Below, piece by piece: positions 12,899 through 26,012 of a DNA stretch of 64,000 nt (position 1 is the stretch's first letter; each line of letters begins with the position of its first letter). The notes under the pieces were generated by a model that did not search any database, had not been told where the DNA came from, and saw only the letters and a list, made by a program, of their open reading frames with translations. Location: NCBI GenBank assembly GCA_021234535.1, contig CM037842.1:11710404-11774403 (forward strand), read 5' to 3'. A program made the translations under genes and the position numbers. The DNA is from Stichopus chloronotus (Eukaryota; Echinodermata; Holothuroidea; Aspidochirotida; Stichopodidae).

Positions 12899-13089
12899 TA
12901 CTCTCTTTAGAGTGAAAGATCAATCTTTTCAGAGTGAAATTAGAGATGACTCCTAATTAAGTTTGAATATTCACTCTAAAACGAGTGGGAATAACTCTTT
13001 TCGAGAGAAATTTTTCACTCCAAATAAAGAATCATCCATAATTTCACTCCGAAAAGATTGATCTTTCACTCTAAAGGTTTTAGAGAGTA
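12899..13089. mobile_element. MITE-like foldback element of ACTCT motifs
   Basis: The 37-base arm at 12906-12942 (TTTAGAGTGAAAGATCAATC...) is nearly the exact reverse complement of 13039-13075. Outside it, TACTCTC (12899) pairs with GAGAGTA (13083-13089). The centre carries further TTCACTC and GAGTG copies, so almost the whole 190 bp folds into one hairpin. No open frame or target duplication could be fixed. Confidence 0.8.
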
Positions 13090-13614
13090 CTGGTTATCGC
13101 TGATCATAAACCTTTGTTCTTTGTCCTTGTCTCAGGGAAGGGAAATGTGGGGGGGGGGGAAGATATACATATCACAAAGCCTAAAAGGGAACTTTGCACT
13201 CATCGTCCACATATTTGAATATGAAAATTATTTCGACAATTTTGTTGGTAATACAAGATTCGGACTCTCCAACAAAGCAAAGCAGTCAATCACCATTACT
13301 TGAAATCATAAAGAACGATGGGAACAGATATGAATATTCATGTATGCAGAAATGGGGCTTAAACAGTTGTTTTTTCTTCTTTCTTCGGTGGCCGTAACAT
13401 ATTCCGCAGAGTTTGACTTTCACTGACAAATTTTCATTTCTAAGTGAAAAATTGTTGTAAAGCCATCATTGATATATTTAAAGAAAAAAATGGCATTTAT
13501 AATGCATCAACATGGCATACAAAGAAAATTTCTTTCATCATTGTTATATCACTCACACTCGTTAATATACAGCTATAAAAGCTTCGTCTCCTCCAACTAT
13601 ATACGCATTAAATG

Positions 13615-13830
13615 AGCTACGGAGGATGCATCATATGAAATTGAACGCCTGGACGAACAAATTATTCTTGAGCAACAAATAATTGAATTTCAATCGGTGA
13701 GGACCTTATTTCTTGAAAGGAAGTCTACCGTCCTCTTTTTAGTATAAACTTTCAGTTTTTGTCCATAAATAACGGTTTAAGAAATATGTATTTTATTTTT
13801 CTGTTAAAACAAAAGTCTCATTTCCATTTA
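13615..13830 (+). repeat. dispersed repeat family X, copy 1
   Basis: Starts GAGGATGCATCATATGAAATTG and continues through AAATTATTCTTGAGC, TGAATTTC, TTTCTTGAAAGGAAG and TTTTCTGTTAAAAC. It is colinear with copies at 29560-29790 and 56370-56590. Confidence 0.65.
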
Positions 13831-16500
13831 AAAGAAAGGCGTTTCACTTCTTTTTGTAGAGGGCGATCTTTGTACTCTGCAACACATCCATTAATTTCGT
13901 TTTATTATGGTCATGACATAATTCAATAAACAAAACATACACAAAGTCAAGCCATGCATCTGATGACTAGCTTCGGTAACTTTGATGGGTGTTCCAAGAT
14001 CGCATAGGGTGAGGAGCTCAGACTTACACGAGCACATATTGATGTTAGTGTGGCTAAATTAATAGTAATAAAATAATAATGATACTTTACAGTCAAGTGT
14101 CGAATGCCATAACTTTGGAAACTGCACGAAATACATTACAAAATCCCTTTCATCATATCCTATCTGGCTGCAGATAAAATTAAACTCAATGGCCAACTCT
14201 GGGTTAACATCATACTGCTTTAAAACTATTTAAAGACCAAAGCAATTCATCTCTCTAAGTTAATGTTTGACAATGAAGATGACGGTAAGTTGACCTTGAG
14301 AAACTGAACTTGGAGACATGTCACCCAAGGCTACAAACGTGTCACACGTGTCCTAAGATCCACGAGTTTTGCTAAATGTTTCTGCGAAAGGCAGTGACTT
14401 AAATCAACCGTTTGTTAGACTAAGTAATCCAGTCACTTCGATTGACGAGACCTTTCGATCGTGGTTTAAAGGGTACTGCAAATTTGTCACTCTGTATCAG
14501 CAAAAAAATTCACTTTCGTCGAATCTAAGAATACTGCTCTGACTTATCTTTTTTCAGTAACATTTAATCCCCTTCTTCAACAACAGCTTTAAATCCTGAA
14601 CAATTTTCAAATCGTCCAATCATTAGTCATGTGTGCAAATATTTTAAAAGGTAATTATGTATCGAAAGTCACCAAGTTGTGAAAAATCACTCTTATCCGC
14701 GCACATGTGAGGCTCAAAATACTATACCCGCGATTCCGCACATTCTGTGGAGCATTTAGTTTAACGTCACCCTTTAACAAAGATTTAAGCCGTCACTGGA
14801 AATCAACGGCACCTTAACTTTTTTTGAAAGAATATCAACTTTCACATTTTAGCTTTGTTTTGCCGAGAGCGATACTGCGAATCTTACCACGACTAACCGT
14901 CCGACATCAAATCGATCATGGTTCTCCTTTCCTCGCTATGTTGAAAATTTAAAATAAAAAAAACAAAAACACGAAGGAGAAGCACAAGAAACAAATAGAG
15001 GCTCTCTTTCGAGTGACCTGCTTATCTTTAGGGAATCACAGAAGGCTGTTCTCTGACGATGCTCACTATATCAGGTGTTGTTGGCAGTGAAGTCCTAAAA
15101 AATGTATAGATATATCTCATTTTTCATTGCGTCACCCCCTTCTCTACAGATTTTCAGTTACTGTTATACAAACGACGAAAACAGAATGAATGAATATCGT
15201 TATAAGTAACTGTTTAACAATGTTTTCCGCACACAACCACAGAATATATCCAGAAATCCAAAAACGAGCGTAAAGTGATTGCGTGAGTACTGAAAAACCA
15301 AAAAGGATAAAATTATTTTTGATCTTAACTTTTTCTTTATGTTCAAATGTACACGTGAGGTTGCACATGAACGGACTATACAGTCTTTCAATGATGGAAA
15401 ATGACAGTAACTACTTTGACAAGCAACGGGATTAGCATAAAAACAGTATAAAAAGCAGAAACCATATTTGAAAATTAACTGTTCTTTCCCTACGCGCCTA
15501 CATAATGAATATGCAAAAGTACAGGTCTCACTAGTGTATCAAAAACATACTACTCAAGTCGTCGCTCCTTGGTCGGTATTGGGAATTGTAGTATTTGATG
15601 AAAGGAAGCACTGTATTTACAAATAACCCACGAACTGAACACAAAATTGTGTTGAGTTGTTTTGACTACCTGAACATTCAATACTTGTGTACTTCCCATT
15701 GAATTGTTCAAAGAAGCACAACGTTGATTTGAATGAAAACTGTCAACCACTACATTATCGTATGCTACACTTTTTGTATACTTTATGTTAGAAGAATTTG
15801 AAATCATATGGCAGAATTAACCAACTGAAACCTATTTATTTTTCCAGATTGTCTGAATGGTGTAATTAATTAAAAGCCTTACCAAACTTTTGAAATTGAA
15901 ATTTCAATGTTTTTACTTTTTGCCTACGCACGCAATCACTTTAATCCATTATTAAATTATAGTCCACAAAATTTCCTCTTTGTAACTCGATTTTTAAGCC
16001 TAATCAAATATCGTATTGTACGTTCATTTTTTCCCCTTAATTTTATAATCTTTCATAATTGCGTGTCACTTAGTCAAAACTATTGCATAAAAACAAGAAT
16101 AAAATTAGGTTTTTATTCCTTTTATTTTTAAATGTCCGTGCGATATATTCCAAGGACGGAATACTTCAGTGAAGGAACGAAAATGACAGTTACCACTTTG
16201 AAAAAAAAACGTCATAAAAACTGTAAAAAAAAAAACAGATATCATTCTTAAAATTAACGTAAAATTTCTCTTATTACAACCCCCTCCCCAAAATTCTTTC
16301 AGGAAAAAAAGTTAATTTTTAATTACATTGTCGGGGGAGGGGGCAAAGATGATGAAATTGATTTAATGGCATTATAATTCTCATGTTTTGTGTAAGTAAC
16401 CTCACTCGTCTCTTTGTTCTTTGTCTTTTTTCTTCATCCTCTTTTTTTTTTCTTATCCACCGATCATATCAACTCAGTTATCCTCATTTCTCTCCTCCAG

Positions 16501-16632
16501 GTTATGAAGGATTTTCCAGACTTCCTTCAAGCCGATATATCCCTCCATCTTAATCGTAATTTATTGAGAAGTTCACCTGCCTTCCAGGGCGTTAACCAAG
16601 GTTGCCTACGAGCTCTTTCTATGAGACTGCAA
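16501..16632 (+). CDS. KCNH (ERG-like): ERG-type K+ channel, C-linker exon
   Basis: This is a 44-codon phase 0-0 exon after a ctcctccag acceptor, ending at CAA|GTACGT. It encodes VMKDFPDFLQADISLHLNR followed by a segment ending GCLRALSMRLQ. This corresponds to the ERG C-linker stretch with FP..LQADI.LHLNR and GCLRALAM. The C-linker couples the cytoplasmic cyclic-nucleotide-binding homology domain to the S6 gate. There is no indel relative to the family. Confidence 0.96.
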
Positions 16633-17159
16633 GTACGTGCAAATTTCCTCTCTCTCTCTCTCTGTTTTTCCTTTATTTCTCCAAATATTAATTTCAGAAA
16701 ATGCGGTATATGATACATTTTCAAAGAACGTAAGTTCCGAAAAGGAACCTTTTTGACTAACTTTAAGATGAACAGGCTGGTTTCGTACATAGTCCCCCCC
16801 CCCCCCCTTCTATTTCTTAAACAATTTCAAAACGAACTTCATTTTTGGATGAAGCTGACGATTTATTTTCCAGGAGGAAAAAAAATTCCAGCCTCTACCT
16901 CAAGAAAAGATGAGGTGATTTGCTTAGAATGAAACAAAAGTACATCGGTAAAAAAGGTGTTTCACATTTGAGAATGCAAAGTGATAACTGATTTAACAAA
17001 ACTAAGTTACATGTGAGATCTATGACGTAACTAGGCCATGTCGGTCGAGTTAACTGAATATTCATTAACTTGATTGTCCATGTCAACACGTGCAATTCAC
17101 AACATCTCGTTCTCTCTCAGCAACGAATGGGATGCTTTTTTAAAGTCTATCAGCTGATA

Positions 17160-17517
17160 GAGATTCCTTTCTCGAGTCCTAACTCCAATAGTATAGAGGT
17201 GCATTTCTCCAACCCTAACTCTAATGTTATAGAGATGCATTTCTCGAATCGTAACTCTACTGCTACAAAGAGATGTATTTCTCTAGTCCTAAATCTAATG
17301 TTAGAGAGACATATTTGTCTGTTCTTCACTGCTTTAACGTTACAGATACATTATAGAAATGCATTTTCTAGTCCCAACTCCAATGTTAAAGAGATGCATT
17401 TCTCTGGTCCTACCTCATATGTTTATGGATAAGCATTTCTGGTCCCCACTTCTAATGTTATATAGAGATGTATTTCTCCAGTCCTAACTCTAATGTTATA
17501 GAGATGTATTTTCCAGT
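17160..17517 (+). repeat. minisatellite, about nine units of 36-40 bp
   Basis: The unit is about GAGATGCATTTCTCNAGTCC plus TAACTCTAATGTTATA, repeated with substitutions and small indels. One plus-strand frame through part of it reads as repeats of EMHFSNPNSN, but this is a by-product of the repeat inside an intron. Confidence 0.9.
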
Positions 17518-18384
17518 GGTTACTTTAGTAAAAAAGTAACCCGTATGCTTACGTAGCTTGATGGTCGATATTCACATGGGGTGAATCCCATTGCATCAGT
17601 AACAGTTCAACTTGACCCTCCAGCCGGACTCTTTCTTGTCATGTGTGTAACCTTTTATGTACCACGTGACCACCTCATGCCGGACGGTTTTAACATGATG
17701 CGCCACTGACACACCGCAAACGGTGTATTTTTTTACCCAGGCATTCAACTTAAAAATGTTGTGTTAATCAGTAATTTGTTCGTGGCTGCTTCTTGCGACT
17801 ATCATCAAGGGACAGGTGAAATAAAACCGAAGCTTTGGGGCAAAATATCACCCGGTGAAAAGAAACAACAATGAAAAGTGTACGCTTATCCCCTCCCAAA
17901 CCCCCCTCCCTCTTCCCATTGAAAAAAGGCAGATGACGTGACGTCAGTGGATGAGCTCAATAACACTACATAAAAAAGAAAAGAAAAAAAAAAGCCTGAC
18001 ACGTGCAATGCCGGTTATAGATTTTAGGAGAGATACTTAACAAACATTTCACAGGAAATAGACAGACCAAAAACGAGGACAAACACAGGCGAAAGGAATA
18101 AAAAAAGGCCTAATTTGGACGGACTATCGTTAAGCTTAAACCATTTAACGTCACGAGTTTGTGCGCTAATGTCGTTTTCCCAGAGGAAATTGTGTTAATG
18201 TTACTCTAGGGGAAACGTCAACAGCTTGTGTGACGGACTGCCTCGTATATTTATATATATTACACGTGTGATGCCATACATGGTTGGTTGCGCTGTGGCA
18301 CAGCGAACGGCAAACCGACTGCCGTTCAAGAAGTAATGAAGTGGGCAAGGTTCGTTAGGACTTAAATTTCGGTATTAAAAGTCT

Positions 18385-18463
18385 GGGGGGGGGGGGGGCT
18401 TCATATACCATCACGTTAATTTTCTTTCAAAATTAATGATCATCTCTCCTCCCCCCCCCCCCC
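18385..18463. repeat. G14 and C13 runs able to pair as a hairpin
   Basis: A run of 14 G (18385-18398) is followed about 50 bases later by 13 C (18451-18463). Between them TTAATTTT and AAAATTAA form an inner stem. Confidence 0.7.
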
Positions 18464-18552
18464 TCCCCAAGCAGTCTTGAAATGGCCGACGGAAGCAATT
18501 GCACTGACACGGCTTATTTTTCTTTTCTTTTTCATTCTTTTTTCTTCCACAG

Positions 18553-18673
18553 ACGACACATACCGCTCCTGGAGATATACTGATTCACAAGGGTGACAAA
18601 ATGAATATTATGTATTTCATATCAAGAGGTTCCCTAGAAATACTACAAGGAAATATAGTACTTGCAATATTAG
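18553..18673 (+). CDS. KCNH (ERG-like): ERG-type K+ channel, first exon of cyclic-nucleotide-binding homology domain
   Basis: The acceptor is ttcttccacag and the donor is GTGAGT; the exon holds 40 codons plus 1 base. It encodes [17 protein letters not shown], then [15 protein letters not shown] and VLAILG, the start of the CNB-homology beta-roll. The order and length match ERG (APGD..VH.GD, YFISRGS.EIL.G, V.AILG). Confidence 0.96.
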
Positions 18674-21600
18674 GTGAGTGAAAGCAAGGATATCTCCATG
18701 GTAACAAAGCATACTTAAAGTGATGGCGTGAGCTTGAAGAAATGAAAAACATAGCATTTTCTTCTGCTTATGTTTTTTTTTATATACCTCAATACCCCAC
18801 TAGTGCTGTGTATAGTTGCCTTGAACTATGCAATGACCAAAATTGATGCTGAAGTTTTTTAAAATATACCCTAACCGTGTATCAGTGAAAATTTGACCTC
18901 TTGTTTTGAAAATAACGGTCCTTCTTATGAAAGTACTTAGGCCACGCCTACAATACAGTCTTGCACACACATTGCATTCTCTCCGCTGCAGAACGTTAAG
19001 TATTCAAGCCCTGGATTCTGTCTTATCAGGTGACACGCTGCATGCATGGGAACTTGTTGCTTCTATAGTTGAAGAAGTAAACTAACAACGAAAAGCTTCA
19101 ACGTTGCGACTCTCAAGTTTCGTTCAGTGTACATTCATGCGCGTTACAGCACTACTCGATAGTATAGCACTATGTGTAAGTATATAGCACATGTGCAGAA
19201 CATTGTACGTTGGTGGACAACCGTGATCAGCTGTTGTGTAGTGAATATGCGTAAGGCCATAGTGCTTCATTTTCATTGGCCTAGTGTTCAAGCAAGGTTC
19301 GTTGTGAGACTGAATAAATTTTGTCTGCAGCACATTTTAGATTTCCCCACGCTGGGGCGATATTTTTACTAAAATTCAGAGACTTTGGATGGAATTGCCA
19401 TTTTGAACCTCATGAGTTTTCCCTCATTATTTACTTGGTGCATTCAAATGAATGACAATATAGTTGGACATGAATTTTCTATGCTTACAGTTTCTTCAAA
19501 CTCACGTAATCACATTAAGAGATGTCCACCTGAGGATAAGATCAGTATTCAGTTCGAGAATTTGCGCCCTTTGGAAATGCGCCCTCTATGGGGGAATCTA
19601 AACGGTTGAGTTTACAGGCTCATTAGGATTTAAAATTTAACCCAAAAAAAAAAATGATATTTTGCACTTTAAAGGACTGACTCTGGTCCTACGATATTAA
19701 CGAGATAAAATGTTATCTATGCCGTGACATTTTATAGACAGCCTGAGTAGAATGATCTTGCCATTTGCGCCATTGAATTTTAATATCATGCTATTTGAAA
19801 ATGGCGGCAATCCTTCAAATGACTGTTCGATGTGTTTGTTTGTTTTACTTGTTACATCTAAACAAACCGAATCCATTAGCTTTCGTTTTCTGTGGACAAA
19901 AAAAAAAAAAAAAAATCAGTATTGTCACTTCGACATAAATCTCATTGGCTCGTGTTATGGGTAAAGTACATGACTTATTTGCATGACACGTTTACTTCTT
20001 GTACAATTTACATGATATGATCTGTTTTTGTTTTTTTTTTATTCTGGCTTAAAAATTTAACAGGCTCACGCTTTTGCTATTTGCATCTTTCCTTTAATAT
20101 TTCTGTTTGTTTCTCAAAAGGAAAGTCACCTTGACCAAGTCCACTATTTTCTGACTTTTAATGCAAAGTTAACAAATAAAGAGAGAACAGAAAAAGAATA
20201 CTAGACAGCTTATCCACTGGGAGGGGGAATTCCCCACCATCCCTCAAAAAAGCTCCACTCTCCCCCCCCCCCCACCCCCTCCTAAAATGTTGACAAGAGG
20301 CTAGTGACATTTACAATAGCGCACGGCATCGTCCGTACCTGCTACTCTTTTGCAAAGTTTGGCATCTTATCTATCAAAACATCTATGGAGGTGAAGTTGA
20401 ACTCCTTCCACTCATACACCGCCGGTACTTTTCCACTAGCTTTGATCCTAAGATTCCTTTGCGCTCGCCCTGTCAAGTGGATTTTGCATCCATCATCACA
20501 CGTAACGGTGAACATCTTGTCATGTGTCCAAGCAAAATCGGAGATGGGGTAATTCTAAGGATAAAAGACCCTATTTCATACCAGTTGATAGGAATATTGC
20601 GAGATAAAAGGCAATTAAATGTAAAATAAATTAATTAAATGTCACATGACCTAAGACTGTCAAGTCAAACGTGATGCCAGTAACGTTTAAAGAAAACAAA
20701 ACGACACTGTGAATCGCGTAACGCGTAAATGGCCATCCAGGTACGATAAACATATAACAATGTAACTGCTTCCGCCCCTCAACCGCATGATAAGCATCGA
20801 CCACACAGGCAACCAATGCGCGGTCGAGCGTGATTTATCTGAGATTACACTTCTTTAAATCAGGTGATATTTCAACAAATTCTCGACCAGGACAAGTTGT
20901 CTTTTAATAGTCTTCATGTCAATCCGAAATCTCCCCGTGGTGTGTCATTGACTCTTTCAAGCTGCGAAGCTGCTTGTTCTCAGCATAAATTTTGGGAGTT
21001 TTGACGCGCAATTACAGTAAGTGCCGTATACCAAACAAACGTGCAGCTGTTGAAATTGAATTTCTGATTCGATGCCGTGTTCTTCCTGTCCCCGTGGGTC
21101 GCAGGCTGGATCGGTCAGGTCCCTTTCATTGACTGGTATTTACACGAGTCACGATTCGGTTTGATTTATTTGAAATTTACAAATATATTACGCATATATC
21201 CTGTGCTACGTCAATTTTCATGATTCTCCTCTCGATACGGTAGTTTTCGTACCAGAATGTTGTAACTCCATGAAAAGCGTCTCATATCGAGATTAACAGG
21301 TTACGCCATCAATTGAACACAGACGACTGACTACTGTTTGAAAAACAAAAAAAATATTGCAAGTTTTATTTAACATAATCATCTAAAATAATCATAAAAG
21401 CGGCAACCATTTGAAAAAAAATGTCGACAGATATATGACATAGATAATTTTTTTTTTTATATATCGTGAGCTGATTAGTTGATATACAGTGTCCTATGTT
21501 CCATGAATTAAAGACAGCGGCCTAGTTAAGATCAATATTGAAGTTTTTAATTCTTCCGGAAGAAAAGACAGATTCAATTTGTTGTCGTGTCCTTTATGAA

Positions 21601-24600
21601 ATGACAATATTTGATAAAATTTACTTGAAATCAAATATTGATGTGTCTTGTGTGACATTTTATGAATTGTGATGTTTGCGTGCTTGAATCGCGTGTCAGA
21701 GACTATGTTTTACAGAAATGTAAACCGGAAGCGTTTAAAATGGGGCAAAAATTCAAATATTAGAAGGAAATAAAGAAGAATACGAAGTGGATTCCAAATA
21801 AGAAACCCAAGGTTAACAAATGAAGGTCCCCCTACTCAATTAAGGAAATAAAACAATATGAATTGGTTTGACACACCACTGAAGTTATACCAAGTCTGAG
21901 ATCAAAGTATATCAACTTCCAAAATATAGAAACCAAGAAGTTAGTTCCAGCGTTGACCATAGCATTGAAGAGAGAGAGAGAGCAAACAGCAATATAATCA
22001 CACATACCGTCATACCGTAAACATTGGGAACACCGATTGCCGCCTATACGACACGTCTGGAGATGCGGGGTATGAGTCACTTTTTTAAAATCTAGATTAT
22101 AGTCTAATTCAAAATTTTCCTCTAATCCTCTTTAATGTTCCAATTCATATTCATGAAATCCTATGCGGTCAGAGTCACGTGCTTTCGTGTAAGTGAAACC
22201 ATAGTATCCTGCCAAAAAAACTATAAAATTCGCGAAATTCCCCCAAAACTTTTTTTTTTTGTGAGAACAGATAACCAGTAAAAGCAAAGCATAGCTGCAC
22301 CGCAATGAAAATATTAAAGCTTATCATTTTCATTTCTAGGGGGAGGCAGTTAGAGTAGAAAAGCTCAACGTTGATGAATATGCAAATATGATGACGTGAG
22401 GTGTTGCACGGTGTTGATATTCCTTTTGTTAAGTCTTTCTGTATTATCTCTTGATTTTTTTTAATTACTGGGTTTAACACTGGCAAATCATACCAGTATT
22501 TTAAAGAAGAAAAAAACATCCTTCCAAAACAAATCTCTAGAGGCATATTATGGGAAAAACATCGACTGTCCTCGAAATAAAGGATTAATATAGAAAGGAC
22601 AACGTGAGACATATGCGGGTCCCTTTCATAAAATTTACATTTATACGTAGGCAACGTTTATTCATGGCGCAGGTGTAAGACAGGAATTTCCCTGTAAAGA
22701 TGTCAATGTTCGATGGACTTTGACGGTATTTGTGACTACTTTCAACATATAATACAGCCAATATTTCAAACTGTCATGGTCGTGTTACACAACCACGTGA
22801 CTTAAAAAAAAAACAACACTTTTTTACATCCACTTTCTTTAACAACTTCACTCTGTCCACAAAGGAAAAAGAAATCGCTGTCTGAAAGACAGCCACTTTA
22901 TACACTTTTCAAAGTGTGAATTCAAAACTTTCAAACTCATATTTTGATATATATATATAGATATTTTCAAAGAGTACATTCCATTTTATGCCCTCGTGTG
23001 GCTCTTCAGAAGCTTTGGTTGCAGCAGCATTTAACGTCGGTTCTGTGAGCTTTCCTGCATGCTCCAACGCTCATTTCAGCATGCATTGAGTTAATAATTA
23101 GAGCTATAGGTTTGCTGAAGGGTAGAGAAATGCACCAACTCTTTCATCTATTACGACATGAAAAAAGTACATCGGGTTCATAAAATGTAAGTTAATTGAA
23201 AAGATGTGATCGAATTAGGACAAGCTAAGGGCGAAATGTTACTTCGGTATAGGATATATCCTTCATGCCGGATTGAATTATAGCATAGATGACGGTACGG
23301 AGGGAGAAGGGGGGGGGGGGTTGTCTTAGCGCATGTGTGCTCACAAACATTCCTACATGCAGGCAGACATAAACAAATGACATGCGCACAAACAACAGGC
23401 AACATATCCTGGTATTGCTTGTAGCTACTCTGGTGGTTTGAAAAGCGAAATGTAAAAAGAACAAAAATGAAAAAAGAAAAAGAAGTAAAGAAAGTAGAAC
23501 TAAGAATGTTCCGGCTTTTGCAGACCTAACGTTTGTTCCCCTCAAGCAGTAAAGGCTAATGAAGAGATGGTGTTGACGTCATTGGGTGAACTGCCAGTAT
23601 ATCAGGGCTTAGCAATCCGATCAGACGTGTAACGGAAAATAAATGAAAAAAAGAATAAAGAAACTTAAAGGAAAGGAATAGACAGATAAAAAAAATCAGT
23701 CTTTAGCTGCTCTGGGCAGTAACTAACATGGCAAACGTTGTTAAGTCGATAACATGAAGTTGCTTGAGATGTAAAAAACGCATCGAAAGGAACAAGAAGA
23801 AGCAGTACGACGGAATTACATCAGAAAAAAAAAACGTATATGTGACTCCACATTATACATCCTGCCAAGACGTACGTATCACACGTTTGGACGTAACTTA
23901 AATTATGCCTTAATTGGGATTCACAACTGAATCTGTCTCACGTAGGGAATGTATACGGGGCTACCCTCTGCAATAATGCTACGTGTCTGTTCCATTGTTG
24001 TCTGTCTGTGCGTGTAAAAAATGTGAAAATGCATTCTACAATAAATAATATTTCAATTGTTAAAAGGGTAATCATGCGATTAGACACTGGGTGCCATTAA
24101 ATGTGACCAGTTTTACCAATCTCACCAAATCATTCCTTCCATTTCCACATCAATTATCCTAGTTTGATAGTCCAGGTGGCAGGCTATTGCGGAAAAAAAA
24201 AAAACATTTCCTTTCCTACAAGACCCCTTCCCTTGCCATTCTCCTCCTTTGTTCACCCTTTTTTTCACCTGTGTAAATATTTTTATCTTCTTCCCAGTTT
24301 CACAATAGTTCTAACGCTGGCATAACCATAAATGTAGTTGCAAAATCGCAAACCACCTGGTTATGAGTTTACATTTGTTAGTATCCTGCGAGATAGGGTC
24401 GGCGGGGATTCTTACATTTCTGGACTACGGGACTCTTATCTACAAGAGTCGTTCGACTTTTGGGACGGTTCGAAAAATACTGCGTATGCATGGATGGACT
24501 AAGAATACTATTGAATCTTGCCACATTGAGATGTCCAAGATAGGTAGCTAGTCCATACGGAAAGGTAGAAATATCATTTCTATTCAAACACAGACGATGA

Positions 24601-25395
24601 AATACGGCGTCGGCAAACTGGTAAGATTAGTGAGTGTTGATATGAAGACTATGAACATTTAAAATGTTAGTATACCGGTATTGCTTTTCTACCACTACTG
24701 TATGTTGGGAATCTCTCACTAATTCATCGCTATTCTAACGGTACCTCCACGTACTGTAGCGTAGGTCAGAAGTTAGCTAGTTGAGTGCGCCTGAAGGTGG
24801 GGGCGCTCTGTGGCATTTTATCCAGTGTTATTACTGCAGCGACAACTAGCCTATAGTCATCCCCCCATAAATTACGATTTTGGAAAGAAAGCCCTGCAAA
24901 TGGACAGATAGTGCATGATCTATGATTTTTCGTGTTAATTCGGTTTATCTGAGCAGTATTTGAAAGCCTGAGCGAAAGAGCAACGGTTGAGGTTTTGAAT
25001 GATTTGTGTGAACAAAATTGTCCGTGACGGTTTGCGGTCGCTGTGTTATCGCACGTGTGGACAAGCTATTCAGGATATGTGAGGTATTGTTAAAATTACT
25101 GCTTAACATTCAGACCTGCTACCTATATGCTAGCACTGATATGGCATTCGTGAGCGTCGAAGGTTTCGTTGTTGTGAACAATAAATTACAAAGGGAAGAA
25201 AAACTAAATCGAAAATTTCTCGCTCGTACATCACTTCCAAATGTCTCAATCAACTCTCTTTGTTGTCTTCGTAATTTGTAGCGAGCAATGCAATTAAAAA
25301 CTAGTCACTGAACTTTACACGGGGGGGGTTCTATTTTGTGCGATAAAGCTATCGATGACGTCACAGTCAGCACGAACTTGGAAGCTATACCTATA

Positions 25396-25433
25396 ATTAT
25401 ACTGACTATGAGTTTACTCATAGCCAGTATAAT
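25396..25433. repeat. near-perfect 38-bp palindrome
   Basis: ATTATACTGACTATGAGT and ACTCATAGCCAGTATAAT are reverse complements with one mismatch, separated by TT. Confidence 0.9.
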
Positions 25434-25887
25434 AATTTCGTTGAAGCAAATGAAACTTTTAATGCTCTGGTAAGCAGAGAACGCATCGCTTCCTTTGATT
25501 GATCTGATCGTACCACGTCGTATAGTTTTCTCTCATTCACGCAATAAGCTGATTAAGTGTTCGTAAAAAAAAAATATCCAGGTGTCCTATTTTTCTTCTT
25601 GTAATGCAAAAAAAAAGAAAAAATCTTGTTTAGAGATTCCCGACGAGAACGTTTGTGAACTCAAATCAACTCATCCTCCAAATCAATTGTAGGTCCCTTT
25701 ATCCTCAGGAAATGCACATATTTTTCCACATGAGAGCAGATGTCAAGATTTTCCGATATTTAAAGGGGGTGGCTGGCTGAGGCAGAGACATTTCATTTCA
25801 TCGAAAAATCAAAGTCTGTATTGGTCTTCGAAGATAATGCCTAGCCTACTCTCTTAACACCAAGGAAAGGTAAAAAGAAAAGATGAA

Positions 25888-26012
25888 ACGAATATTTCGA
25901 TCGAAGCATCCAGTCTAATGTGTTGATAATAATATCTGAGTCGATTCATTCTTTTCAATCGAAATTTGAATTGATCCGTGAATCCATTTTATTAGATTTA
26001 AATGTTTTAGTC
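25888..26012 (+). repeat. dispersed repeat family Z, copy 1
   Basis: ATTTCGATCGAAGCATCCAG, GTCTAATGTGTTGATA, TTTTCAATCGAAATTTGAAT and GGTTTAAG-like blocks occur in the same order at 41022-41155. Confidence 0.6.

Larger units (their letters stand above)
11398..16500 (+). other. intron of ERG-like gene
   Basis: 5.1-kb intron holding a degenerate minisatellite (12018-12315), a foldback element (12899-13089) and one copy of dispersed repeat family X (13615-13830). No exon or other gene was recognised. Confidence 0.85.
16633..18552 (+). other. intron of ERG-like gene
   Basis: 1.9-kb intron with a minisatellite at 17160-17517 and paired G and C homopolymers near its 3' end. No other feature was recognised. 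Confidence 0.85.

Noticed and set aside
22175..22654. 159-codon minus-strand open frame
   Set aside because: AT-rich, Phe/Lys runs from homopolymers, no recognisable motif, inside the 9.5-kb channel intron.
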